The notes: generated by a model not told the origin, from the letters alone. 64,000 bases of DNA from an uncultured Rhizobiaceae group bacterium (GCA_937958815.1 CALGMR010000001.1:32300-96299), one strand, 5' to 3'; positions 1-8,558 are shown, counted from the stretch's first letter. Translations and numbers: made by a program.

Positions 1-1
1 T

Positions 2-1273
2 CGTCTTCAATGGACGCGCTGCTGTTCGTTCTTCATCAGGAAAATGCAATGTGAAGACGTTGGCATAAGCTTCTTCGTTTTTCTCGCGAAGGTAGCCCTC
101 AGTTGCATATGGGCCATATCGCCGTGGATCTACACCCATCATGTCAATTGTGGGTTCTCCATCGACAATCCATTCCGCCAACTGCCAACCAGCTCCGCCA
201 GCTGCTGTGATGCCAAATGAATGACCTTCATTCAGCCAAAACCCCTTTTTGCCCGGTGCTGGCCCAATGATCGGGTTGCCATCAGGCGAATAAGCGATGG
301 CACCGTTATAAACTTTCTTGATCCCGGCCTCTCCGAAATAGGGAACCCGTTCCACAGCGGTTTCAATGTGTGGCATCAAGCGATCCAGGTCTTCCTGGAA
401 AAGCTCATATTCACTTTCGTCATCCGGCCCATCCACATAGCAACACGGTGCGCCTTTCTCATAAGGCCCGAGCAACAAGCCGCCAGCTTCCTCGCGCATA
501 TACCATGCACTATCGCTTTCACGCAGAACACAAAGTTCATCTCCACCTTCGGCGCGAAATTTTTGAATCTCAGGATGCGCTTCCGTCACGATGTATTGAT
601 GTTCAACGGGGATAACAGGAACATCCAAACCAACCATGGCACCCGTCTTGCGCGCAAAATTGCCTGAGCATGAAATCACATGCTCGCACTCAATGGAGCC
701 TTGATCCGTTTCCACAAGCCAAGTGCCATCGTTTTGCTGAGTGATGGCTTTTACATCTGTGTTGCGATGAATTTTGGCGCCACGATCACGCGCACCCTTT
801 GCCAAGGCTTGGGTCAGATCAGCGGGTTGAATATAGCCATCATCAGGATGCTGAATAGCACCCAAAAGCCCATCCGTGTTTACATATGGCCATTTTTCTT
901 TGATCTCTTCAGGCGTCAGCTTCACCACATCGATGCCAATGGTTTCGGCCACGCCCATGTAATATTCATACTCTTCCCAGCGATCTTGAGACCGCGCCAG
1001 GCGCACATTGGTCACGTTGCGAAACCCGGTATCCATGCCGGTTTCTTCGGCAAGCTCTTGGTAAAACTTCACAGAGTATTTGTGAATTTGGCCGACTGAA
1101 TAAGACATATTGAAAAGCGGCAACAAACCAGCTGCGTGCCATGTTGAACCAGATGTCAGTTCCTTGCGTTCTAAAAGGACACTGTCGCTCCAGCCTTTCT
1201 TGGCCAAATGGTACAATGTGGAGACGCCCACGACTCCGCCACCAATTACAACTGCACGCGCTTTTGTTTGCAT
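2..1273 (-). CDS. FAD-dependent oxidoreductase, dimethylglycine/sarcosine dehydrogenase-like (partial, N-terminal part)
   Basis: The reading frame starts at an ATG at 1273 and stays open to the left edge, giving 424 residues without a stop. The N-terminus has a dinucleotide-binding glycine motif (VVIGGGVVGVSTLYHLAKKG) around residues 8-27 followed by GSTWHAAGLL, the pattern of DAO-fold flavoproteins of the dimethylglycine/sarcosine dehydrogenase group. Further on are SPDGNPIIGPAPG and GHSFGITAAGG, the C-terminal FAD contact. In that family a folate-binding GcvT-like domain follows, which would lie outside the window. The expected role is oxidative N-demethylation of a methylated glycine, but the substrate cannot be read from this part. 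It is divergent from the HAD-UbiA gene, with 241 bp between the start codons. Confidence 0.85.
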   Translation of the reverse strand, partial: MQTKARAVVIGGGVVGVSTLYHLAKKGWSDSVLLERKELTSGSTWHAAGLLPLFNMSYSVGQIHKYSVKFYQELAEETGMDTGFRNVTNVRLARSQDRWEEYEYYMGVAETIGIDVVKLTPEEIKEKWPYVNTDGLLGAIQHPDDGYIQPADLTQALAKGARDRGAKIHRNTDVKAITQQNDGTWLVETDQGSIECEHVISCSGNFARKTGAMVGLDVPVIPVEHQYIVTEAHPEIQKFRAEGGDELCVLRESDSAWYMREEAGGLLLGPYEKGAPCCYVDGPDDESEYELFQEDLDRLMPHIETAVERVPYFGEAGIKKVYNGAIAYSPDGNPIIGPAPGKKGFWLNEGHSFGITAAGGAGWQLAEWIVDGEPTIDMMGVDPRRYGPYATEGYLREKNEEAYANVFTLHFPDEERTAARPLKT

Positions 1274-1492
1274 TGCTTATTTCCTGAGATTTCACACTGC
1301 TTAAAATTTGCAGCTTGTTTGTCACACAATACTCCGTCTGCAAACCTTTGCCACCGCACTGTTTGCGACATTGACAATGAAGACCGCGACCACACGCCGA
1401 AAGCCAATCCTTGGTGGTTAAAAAACTCCAAATCAGATGGGACCAATTTGACTGAATTCCCGCACAAAATTTCAAACTATTTAAGCCACTTT

Positions 1493-1510
1493 TTCCCGAG
1501 GGAACGGGAA
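1493..1510 (+). promoter_or_regulatory. Small hairpin covering the ribosome binding site of the HAD-UbiA gene
   Basis: A perfect 6-bp inverted repeat, TTCCCG at 1493-1498 and CGGGAA at 1505-1510, lies directly before the ATG at 1515. The right arm holds the nearer purine-rich ribosome-binding candidate and the loop holds a second one (AGGGAA). It could lower translation initiation of the first gene of the lipid-sugar operon. The stem is short, so it may be chance. Confidence 0.3.
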
Positions 1511-1514
1511 TACT

Positions 1515-2981
1515 ATGGTTACAAATTCAAAGATTGATGATCAAATCAGCCTAGATAGACCACTTTGCGTGGATCTTGATGGCACGTTGATTAAAACAGA
1601 CATGCTTTACGAAGCTGTCGTGCTTTTGGTGCGTCAGAACCCTTTGAATTTGCTGCTGCTTGTGTTCTGGCTGTTTAAAGGCAAAGCCTTCCTGAAGGCT
1701 CGCATTGCTGAAAAAGTTATGCCCAGCGCCGACAAACTGCCGTACAATCAAGCAGTTCTCGATTGGTTAAACGACCAGAAAGAACGCGGCAGATCTCTCA
1801 TTCTCGCAACCGCATCTCATAAATCTTACGCAACGGCCGTAGCCAAGCATTTGGGTTTGTTTGAACAAGTGGAAGCCAGTTGCGAAACCACTAATCTATC
1901 TTCAACACGCAAGGCTGACCGCTTGATCGAAAGCTTCGGTGAAGGTGGTTTCGATTATGTAGGCAATTCCAAAGACGACGTAAAAGTTTGGGACAAAGCA
2001 CGCACGGCCTTTATCGTTGGAAAAGAACGGGCAGCGCAGCTCTACCTTCAAAACGACAATGCATTTCAAATTGTAGAAACCGAACCTGCCAGACCAAGAT
2101 GGAAAGTCTGGGCAAAGGCCATTCGCATTCATCAATGGCTGAAAAACTCGCTTCTTTTCGTGCCAGCAATTCTGGCATCCCAATATTTTGAATTTTCCAC
2201 TTTCGTCAATTTGGCAATAGCCTTCCTTTCCTTCGGGCTTTGCGCCTCAAGTGTGTATTTGTTGAATGACATGGTCGATGTGGAAGTGGATCGCCGACAC
2301 CCGACAAAGAAAAACAGACCACTCGCCAGCGGTGACATCGGCATACTGCAAGCTGGCTGCGTTTCTTTGGGAATGTTGGTTGCTGGTTTGGCATTGTCAC
2401 TCGCCCTGCCCGCATTGTTCACTCTGGTTTTGTTGCTCTACTTCATCATCACCTGTGCCTATTCCTTCGTTTTAAAACGCCTGCTTCTGCTAGATGTTCT
2501 TACTCTGGCTGGCTTGTTCACAATTCGAGTGATTGCAGGTGCAACCGCTGTCGAAGGTCAGGTTTCCACATGGTTGCTGGCATTCTGCATGTTCTTTTTC
2601 TTAAGCCTTGCTCTGGTAAAACGCTTCGTCGAAATCACCACAGCCGAAGCTGAAGTAAACCGCGCCAAAACCGGTCGCGGTTATCAAACTGTCGATCTGG
2701 AAACACTGGGACAAGGTGGCGTCGCGTCAGGCTTTGCGGCCGTTGTGGTCTTGGCTTTGTTCATAGATTCCCCCGAAGTCGCTGAAACTTACAAATACCC
2801 GCAGATGATTTGGTTGGTGTGTCCGCTGGTCTTGTACATCGTATTCCGTATTTGGATTTTGGCACGACGCAAAGAAATGCACGATGATCCCGTCGTCTTT
2901 TTGATCACCGATTGGCGCAGTCAAATCATGATTGTCGCTGGCGCTGTCATTATGCTCACCTCACAATTGTTGTCGTCATGA
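1515..2981 (+). CDS. HAD phosphatase-UbiA prenyltransferase fusion, decaprenyl-phosphate phosphoribosyltransferase-like
   Basis: This 488-residue protein has two parts. Residues about 15-190 are a HAD-type phosphatase: motif I DLDGTLIKTD at about 20-29, LATASHKS as motif II, and VGNSKDDVKVW as the acidic motif. Residues about 205-488 are a polytopic UbiA-type transferase with NDMVDVEVDRRHPTKKNRP near residue 250 and a later LKRLLLLDVLTLAGLFTIRV. The HPTKxxRP variant is that of the mycobacterial Rv3806c group, which moves 5-phosphoribose from PRPP to a polyprenyl phosphate, rather than of quinone prenyltransferases. In mycobacteria the following dephosphorylation is assigned to a separate protein; here a phosphatase domain is fused, so one polypeptide could make polyprenyl-phosphoryl-ribose. 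It heads an operon and its stop overlaps the next ATG (ATGA). Confidence 0.85.
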   Translation: MVTNSKIDDQISLDRPLCVDLDGTLIKTDMLYEAVVLLVRQNPLNLLLLVFWLFKGKAFLKARIAEKVMPSADKLPYNQAVLDWLNDQKERGRSLILATASHKSYATAVAKHLGLFEQVEASCETTNLSSTRKADRLIESFGEGGFDYVGNSKDDVKVWDKARTAFIVGKERAAQLYLQNDNAFQIVETEPARPRWKVWAKAIRIHQWLKNSLLFVPAILASQYFEFSTFVNLAIAFLSFGLCASSVYLLNDMVDVEVDRRHPTKKNRPLASGDIGILQAGCVSLGMLVAGLALSLALPALFTLVLLLYFIITCAYSFVLKRLLLLDVLTLAGLFTIRVIAGATAVEGQVSTWLLAFCMFFFLSLALVKRFVEITTAEAEVNRAKTGRGYQTVDLETLGQGGVASGFAAVVVLALFIDSPEVAETYKYPQMIWLVCPLVLYIVFRIWILARRKEMHDDPVVFLITDWRSQIMIVAGAVIMLTSQLLSS

Positions 2982-4357
2982 AAACTGCAAGAACAGACAG
3001 TTGGGGACGCTTAAAGCAGGTTGATCGCACACGCGAGGACCTCAATATCCCTTTCACCCCTCGAACTCAGAAAACAGTTCTGCCATTCGGCAACGGGCGT
3101 TCATATGGCGACAGCTGTCACAATGATGAAGGCATTCTGATTGACAGCCGCGCCCGCAACGCAGTGCTGAGTTTCGATACATATTTGGGTGTGCTGCGTG
3201 CTGAAAGCGGAATATTGCTGCACGATATTCTAAACGTTTTGTCTGGCAGTGGTTGGTTTTTGCCTGTGCTCCCCGGCACACGTTTTTTGACGTTAGGCGG
3301 CGCGATTGCAAACGACATTCATGGCAAAAACCACGAACACCGTGGCACATTTGGATGCCATGTGCGATCATTCAATCTGGCCCGCTCCGACCGGCCAGAT
3401 GTCCAATGCAGCCCGCAAGACAACAGTGAACTATTTGCGGCAACAATCGGTGGGATGGGATTAACCGGAATCATTTTGGACGCTGAAATTCAGCTGGTGC
3501 GTGTGCCGTCGCATTACGTCTTGGAAACGCGTACGGCTTTCAAGTCCATGCGCGGGTTCATGGAATTGGCCAACGAAAGCAATGCTGAATACGCTGTGGC
3601 TTGGGTGGATTCTCTTGCAAAAGGTTCCAAATTTGGGCGTGGCATCTTCATTAAAGGTGAACATGTGCCCTTCGATGGCGAGTTTTCATATGCAACTCCA
3701 AAAGTGAGCATCCCATTTACACCGCCCTTTCCGCTTGTGTCCGGCTTGCCACTCAAGCTTTTCAACACTGCTTACAATTTTGCAAAAAGTGGTCAGAAAA
3801 ATTCTGAACTTGCAAATCCAAACAGCTTCTTCTTTCCTTTGGATGCCATCGGAAAATGGAACCGGCTCTACGGCCCCAAGGGCCTTTTTCAACACCAATG
3901 TGTTATTCCTGATGACGGGGCAGAACAAATTCTGGAGCGCCTGTTGGCAACAGCGCAGAACGCGGGCCAAGGCTCATTTCTCACCGTTTTGAAAAAATTC
4001 GGCTCTGTAAAGTCTGCGGGCCTGATGTCTTTTCCCAAACCCGGTTTCACTTTGACGCTGGACTTCGCCAACCGCGGCAAAGCAACAAGAGACTTGCTCG
4101 AAGAACTCGATCGCATTGTGTTGTCAGTGGGTGGACGAACCAACCCATATAAAGACGCACGAATGAGTGCAAAAACATTTCAGGCTGGTTTTCCGAATTG
4201 GGAACAGCTGGAGGCCATGCGCGACCCTGCAATGATGTCCGATTTTTGGCGCCGCGCCACAGGCATAAAGCATGTCAACGCCCCCTCATTGGATGCTGAT
4301 TGGCGTGAGACACAATTAACCAAGTCACTCAACCAGAATTTGAGGAAACAGTCTTAG
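2978..4357 (+). CDS. FAD-binding oxidase, DprE1-like (polyprenylphosphoryl-ribose 2'-oxidase candidate)
   Basis: The 459-residue product starts at the ATG overlapping the previous stop; a longer frame back to 2912 would only duplicate coding sequence of the upstream gene. FGNGRSYGDS near residue 38-47 and LGGAIANDIHGKNHEH near 107-122 match the FAD-binding half of DprE1 and related VAO/PCMH-fold oxidases, including the DIHGKNH histidine segment. NPYKDAR near residue 390 matches the conserved catalytic lysine segment of DprE1. In the strand before it, DprE1 has WNICVDF and this protein has FTLTLDF, so the cysteine hit by benzothiazinones appears to be Thr. The family oxidises the C2 hydroxyl of polyprenyl-phosphoryl ribose to a 2-keto sugar. 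Following the HAD-UbiA protein, it fits the second step of the same pathway. Confidence 0.85.
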   Translation: MKTARTDSWGRLKQVDRTREDLNIPFTPRTQKTVLPFGNGRSYGDSCHNDEGILIDSRARNAVLSFDTYLGVLRAESGILLHDILNVLSGSGWFLPVLPGTRFLTLGGAIANDIHGKNHEHRGTFGCHVRSFNLARSDRPDVQCSPQDNSELFAATIGGMGLTGIILDAEIQLVRVPSHYVLETRTAFKSMRGFMELANESNAEYAVAWVDSLAKGSKFGRGIFIKGEHVPFDGEFSYATPKVSIPFTPPFPLVSGLPLKLFNTAYNFAKSGQKNSELANPNSFFFPLDAIGKWNRLYGPKGLFQHQCVIPDDGAEQILERLLATAQNAGQGSFLTVLKKFGSVKSAGLMSFPKPGFTLTLDFANRGKATRDLLEELDRIVLSVGGRTNPYKDARMSAKTFQAGFPNWEQLEAMRDPAMMSDFWRRATGIKHVNAPSLDADWRETQLTKSLNQNLRKQS

Positions 4358-4386
4358 TCTCTTGAATGGGACTTAGGGAAAAGATC

Positions 4387-4833
4387 ATGACATATTTGCC
4401 ATTCATACTCTTTACGGTGTTCACCAACGCAGCGGCTCAACTCATGTTGAAGCAAGGCATGTTGACGCTTGGTTCAGTTGCAACTGACGGCCCCACAACA
4501 GCGATTTCAATTGTCACAATGTTGTTCAAGATCGTTTTCCACCCTTGGGTATTCTTTGGCCTTTGCACCTTTGTGATTTCAATGGCGTCGCACCTATACG
4601 TTTTGTCAAAAGTTGAACTCTCCTTTGCCTATCCATTTTTGAGCCTCGCCTATGTGGCGGTCGCAGTAGCGGCGTGGATGTTGTTCTCAGAAGACCTGAA
4701 TACATGGCGCATTGCAGGCATCGGGTTCATCTGCGTTGGCACGGTTCTCATCGCCCAAGGTGGCACCAAAGACCACACAACTTCAAACACAAACCAACAA
4801 GCCGTTGTTCAGGCTCAAAAAGGAAATGCATAA
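4387..4833 (+). CDS. Small 4-TM EamA/SMR-like membrane protein, candidate lipid-linked sugar flippase subunit
   Basis: The product is 148 residues. I chose the ATG at 4387 because a good Shine-Dalgarno (AGGGAAAAG) precedes it; an earlier ATG at 4366 adds seven residues. Four hydrophobic segments, an early AAAQLMLKQG and a late FAYPFLSLAYVAVAVAAW match half-size EamA or small-multidrug-resistance-like proteins such as ArnE/ArnF, which flip polyprenyl-phosphate aminoarabinose. Its place between the DprE1-like oxidase and the epimerase suggests it moves a polyprenyl-phosphate sugar across the inner membrane. That role is inference, since such proteins also export small molecules. Its TAA shares a base with the next ATG (TAATG), so translation is probably coupled. 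Confidence 0.75.
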   Translation: MTYLPFILFTVFTNAAAQLMLKQGMLTLGSVATDGPTTAISIVTMLFKIVFHPWVFFGLCTFVISMASHLYVLSKVELSFAYPFLSLAYVAVAVAAWMLFSEDLNTWRIAGIGFICVGTVLIAQGGTKDHTTSNTNQQAVVQAQKGNA

Positions 4834-5843
4834 TGAAACATATTCTATTTGGCGGCGATGGATTTGTCGGACGCATATTGGCAGCAAAATTGGTTTCAGA
4901 ATGTGAGGAAGTCATCGTTGCGGACATCGCAAAAGGCGACTGTGCTCATTACGAGAAGTGCGATTTTGTAAATCTCGATGTCACAAAGAAAGCAGACTTC
5001 GACCAACTGAAGATTGGCAGAAAAGATGCCGTCTACAACCTTTCTGCCAAAATGTTGTCACCCATCGTAACCCGCGCGGAGCGTCACGAATTTTTCTGGC
5101 CTGTAAACTATCACGGCACAGTCAACATATTGGAAGCGATGGAAAAGGCTGGGGCGAAAAACCTGGTCCATTTCACCACAGATATGATCTATGGCCACAC
5201 CAAAACCGTACCCATGTATGAAGACCATCCCGTTCAGCCTTTGGGCGAATATGGCGAAAGCAAATTGGAAACCGAAAAGCTTGCTGCCAAATGGCGCGAA
5301 GAAAAAGGGTTCAACATTTCCCTGTTTCGTCCGCGCTTGATCATCGGCCCAGGCCGTTTGGGCATTTTGGAAAAGCTCTTCAAATTGGTAGACTACAACC
5401 TGCCCGTCCCGATGATCGGTTCAGGCAAAAACCCCTACCAGTTCATCTCCGTGTTTGACTGCGCAGACGCCGCCTATCTTGCTTGGAAAGCTGGCTTTCC
5501 AAATGAAGCCTATAACCTCGGCTCAAAAAACCCGCCATCTGTTCGCAAATTGCTAGGGCGCCTGATTGAAGAGGCCAACAGCAAGTCGATCCTCATTCCA
5601 ACACCAGGTTGGGCGGTGAAGAAAACACTGGACCTTTTGGATTGGGTCAACATGCCGATCATGGACCCAGAACAATATTTGATCGCTGATGAGGAATGCC
5701 TTCTCGATTGTTCCAAAGCTGAACGTGAACTCGGTTGGAAAGCCAACTTCTCAGACGACGACATGCTCGTCGCGGCCTACCGCGAATATCGAGACAATCT
5801 TGATACCAAAAATTCAGAACAACCTGTCGCCCAAGCGGCTTAG
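4833..5843 (+). CDS. NAD(P)-dependent epimerase/dehydratase (extended SDR)
   Basis: This 336-residue protein begins at the TAATG junction. A long upstream extension of the frame overlaps the previous gene and is not credible. The nucleotide-binding motif GGDGFVG is at residues 7-13 and the catalytic Tyr and Lys are in YGESK near residue 140, the signature of extended short-chain dehydrogenases acting on nucleotide sugars. TTDMIYG provides the usual Ser/Thr position. The classical partner of DprE1 is a short SDR (DprE2), whereas this is an extended, epimerase-type SDR. It may therefore modify a nucleotide sugar or reduce or isomerise the keto lipid. Substrate unknown. Confidence 0.85.
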   Translation: MKHILFGGDGFVGRILAAKLVSECEEVIVADIAKGDCAHYEKCDFVNLDVTKKADFDQLKIGRKDAVYNLSAKMLSPIVTRAERHEFFWPVNYHGTVNILEAMEKAGAKNLVHFTTDMIYGHTKTVPMYEDHPVQPLGEYGESKLETEKLAAKWREEKGFNISLFRPRLIIGPGRLGILEKLFKLVDYNLPVPMIGSGKNPYQFISVFDCADAAYLAWKAGFPNEAYNLGSKNPPSVRKLLGRLIEEANSKSILIPTPGWAVKKTLDLLDWVNMPIMDPEQYLIADEECLLDCSKAERELGWKANFSDDDMLVAAYREYRDNLDTKNSEQPVAQAA

Positions 5844-5878
5844 TTCAAACCAGATTCAAAATCGCAAGGAAACTCCCG

Positions 5879-7363
5879 ATGCTGTTGAAACGAAAAAAGA
5901 AAATAGAAGTCGCAGAAATTGCAAAGGTCGATAGCCCTTCACTTGCTACAGAGATTAAGGGGGATATTCCCCGCCCTACTCTTCTGTCAGTTGAAGATGC
6001 AAAGGCGATGCCAATTGAAAAAATGACGAAACTTTTCATGGATCACCTGAACCCCGGCCAGTATCATTTCATGAAACTTTTGGGCTTTCACAAGATCAAG
6101 ATCGAAAGTGCAGAAGGCGTTTGGTATACAGATCAAAATGGTCGAAAAATCCTCGACTTTTTCGGTGGCTTTGGCTCTCTGTCGCTGGGTCACAACCACC
6201 CGCGCATTCTTGATGCTCGCAAAAAGTTTCAGGACGAGAACCGCCACGAAATCGCTATGGCGTTTCTATCTCAATATGCGGCAGCACTTGCCCACAATCT
6301 GGCCAGCATCGCACCCGGCGATTTGGATATGGTGTTTCTTGGCTCGTCAGGTTCAGAAGCCATGGAAGCCGCTCTCAAAGTTGCTGAAAAATACCAAGGG
6401 CCAAAGCGCTCCAAAGTGCTTTACGCTGAACATGCGTTTCACGGCAAAACCAAAGGCGTTTTGTCGATCACAGATTCTAAACTCTATCAGTCAGAATTCA
6501 CACTGATTGATGACGTGGTCAAAGTACCGTTTGGCGATCTAGACGCCATACGAACAGCTTTGGAAAACGATCCGGAGATCGGCATCGTTTGCTTGGAAAC
6601 CATCCAAGGTGGCGCTGGCATTGTGGAAGCTCCTGTTGAATTCTGGAAAGGCTTGCGCGCCCTTTGCGATGAGAAAAACGTGCTTTGGGTTGCTGATGAA
6701 GTGCAATCAGGTACAGGCCGTTCAGGTCGCTTTTTCGCCTTTGAACATTATGGCGTGATCCCTGATGTGACTGCGCTGGCAAAATCATTGGGCGGCGGCA
6801 AAACAGCCATGGCCGCGATGATTGCGCGCAAAGACATTTACATGAAAGCCTATGGCAAAAAAGAAAACGCCTTGATCCATGGGCCAGCTACTTTTGGTGG
6901 CATCGGTGAATCTTGTATCACGGCCATTGAGGCTCTCAATGTCATGTTTGATGAACAGCTTATGGAAAATGCCCAAGACGTGGGTGCTTACATGAAGGCT
7001 GAACTGCAAAAGCTGCAGGAAAAATATCCGAAACTGATCAAAGATGTTCGCGGCCGAGGTTTCATGATGGGTCTTGAATTCCAAGACTTTTCGCAAACCA
7101 TGCCAATGGCAGTGCGCCCTGCTCTCTCCTTGATGGATGAAAAACTGAAAGGGTCATTGTCCGGTTTCATCGGTTCGGCATTGTTGCGTGACCATGATGT
7201 TCTGGTCGCCTTTACGGAGTACAATCGCAACGTCGTGCGCCTTCAACCACCACTGATCACTCAGCGAGAGCATGTTGACATGTTCATCACTGCGCTCGAC
7301 AAAGTGTTGAGCGGTGGCGTGATCAAAATCGTCACAGATTTCATTAAGTCGCAAGCCGGATAA
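5879..7363 (+). CDS. PLP-dependent class III aminotransferase
   Basis: The 494-residue protein starts at ATG 5879. After a basic, probably flexible first 60 residues come NPGQYHFMKLLGF and ILDFFGGFGSLSLGHNHP, typical of a class III subgroup that also holds the hopanoid aminotransferase HpnO. GSSGSEAMEAALK (PLP phosphate site), WVADEVQSGTGRSG (Asp contacting the pyridine nitrogen) and ALAKSLGGGK with the Schiff-base Lys near residue 302 are all present, so it should be active. Class III enzymes aminate aldehydes or ketones, and HpnO acts on a ribose-derived aldehyde. In this operon the acceptor could be an oxidised pentose lipid or sugar; that is inference. No hopanoid genes are in the window. 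Confidence 0.85.
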   Translation: MLLKRKKKIEVAEIAKVDSPSLATEIKGDIPRPTLLSVEDAKAMPIEKMTKLFMDHLNPGQYHFMKLLGFHKIKIESAEGVWYTDQNGRKILDFFGGFGSLSLGHNHPRILDARKKFQDENRHEIAMAFLSQYAAALAHNLASIAPGDLDMVFLGSSGSEAMEAALKVAEKYQGPKRSKVLYAEHAFHGKTKGVLSITDSKLYQSEFTLIDDVVKVPFGDLDAIRTALENDPEIGIVCLETIQGGAGIVEAPVEFWKGLRALCDEKNVLWVADEVQSGTGRSGRFFAFEHYGVIPDVTALAKSLGGGKTAMAAMIARKDIYMKAYGKKENALIHGPATFGGIGESCITAIEALNVMFDEQLMENAQDVGAYMKAELQKLQEKYPKLIKDVRGRGFMMGLEFQDFSQTMPMAVRPALSLMDEKLKGSLSGFIGSALLRDHDVLVAFTEYNRNVVRLQPPLITQREHVDMFITALDKVLSGGVIKIVTDFIKSQAG

Positions 7364-7373
7364 GGCTGTCTCT

Positions 7374-8558
7374 TTGGAAGCAGAAACACCATTTCAAAGG
7401 CTGCTGAATGCGGCCATCAAATTGTCAGCCCCTTTAGGGTCGACAAAAGCACTGTCGGTTGTTTCCGGCGGTGCGTTTTTGGTTTTTGTGCTCGTCATTT
7501 TCGCGCTCAGCATCGTTCTGCCTGTTTACAATTATGATGCAGTGCCTTCCGTTGGAACTGCTTTGAAATCTCAAGGTCTGTCTGATCAAACTGCCCACAA
7601 ACAGGCTTGGGCAGCCTTTCAGTCAAAAATGCCAGAGTCGGATTTTGACGAACTTTCAAGAGGAAATGAGTATCGCATGCGGCAATCGTCGGATGCCGAT
7701 GCATTTGCCTCAGTCTTACCTCTCTACTCTGTAAAGTTTGGCTACGTTTACCTACTCAGCCTCGCCCAAGACGCGAAACACATGGTGGTGACAGCGTCGT
7801 GGGTAAGCCATTTGAGCGCTTTACTGCTTGGGCTCACATCCTTTTTCTGGATGTACAGAACCCGCAGTCTTCAGGGCGCGGCATTCGTTGTCTCACTGCT
7901 TTTGATGACGAATTTCTTCTCACTCGCACGCAGCATTGGCCCCGACATTTTGGCGTCAGCACTGACATTGATCGGGTTATATTTCTGGCTTCAAAAACGC
8001 GCTTGGTTTTCCATGGCGTTGTTGCTTGTCGCGCTCACATTACGACCAGACACCATCATATTTTTGTTTGCACTCATCCTGGTCAGCATTCTATTCAAAA
8101 CTGAAAAGCTGCCAGCACTTTTGGCGTTTGGCGCTGGCTTGGCAATTTCAATTTGGATGCAAAAACTTATGGGGCATCCCGGTTGGTGGACGCACTATTA
8201 TTTCTCCACAGTTTCAATCCAGCCATCACTTGAGGGTTTTGAACCAGCGTTTTCCATCTTTGCCTGGTTGAAAGGTTTTGGACGTGGCGTCTTTATGTCA
8301 ATTGCAAACTTCAATTGGGCAGCGGTATTTCTCACCCTTTTGGCAGGTCTTGCTGTCATGGTGAAATCTGGATTGACATTCAGCCGACGGCAAACAGCTT
8401 TAATCACGGCCAGTGTTTTAACAATCGGTGGAAAATTCCTGATCTTCCCCCTCCCTGACAGTCGCCTTTATCTTGTCTTTTTGTTGGCCATTTTATTGAC
8501 CTGCCTGGCAGGTTGGAAACCGGATTTCTCTTGGTCCAATCCCAGAAAAACGAGTTAA
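7374..8558 (+). CDS. Polytopic membrane protein, GT-C-like glycosyltransferase candidate
   Basis: The frame opens with TTG at 7374, ten bases after the aminotransferase stop; GGATAAGG overlapping that stop is a good ribosome binding site for it. The 394 residues contain about nine or ten hydrophobic segments. Between the first and second is a loop with YNYDAVPSVG and later ones have ARSIGPDIL and LRPDTIIF. This resembles GT-C enzymes, which take sugars from polyprenyl phosphates on the outer face of the membrane, but no diagnostic motif is certain. As the last gene of the operon it could be the transferase using the lipid-linked pentose. The stop overlaps the convergent Wzz gene by 4 bp. Confidence 0.6.
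   Translation: MEAETPFQRLLNAAIKLSAPLGSTKALSVVSGGAFLVFVLVIFALSIVLPVYNYDAVPSVGTALKSQGLSDQTAHKQAWAAFQSKMPESDFDELSRGNEYRMRQSSDADAFASVLPLYSVKFGYVYLLSLAQDAKHMVVTASWVSHLSALLLGLTSFFWMYRTRSLQGAAFVVSLLLMTNFFSLARSIGPDILASALTLIGLYFWLQKRAWFSMALLLVALTLRPDTIIFLFALILVSILFKTEKLPALLAFGAGLAISIWMQKLMGHPGWWTHYYFSTVSIQPSLEGFEPAFSIFAWLKGFGRGVFMSIANFNWAAVFLTLLAGLAVMVKSGLTFSRRQTALITASVLTIGGKFLIFPLPDSRLYLVFLLAILLTCLAGWKPDFSWSNPRKTS

Noticed and set aside
221..1099. Several plus-strand open frames of 80-150 codons
   Set aside because: They lie antisense to the FAD oxidoreductase whose motifs are continuous on the minus strand; they have no RBS or family likeness.
1515..8558. Recent gene transfer from an actinobacterium for the DprE1/UbiA genes
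   Set aside because: Base composition and codon use look like the surroundings, and related genes are known in proteobacteria; an ancient origin cannot be judged from one window.
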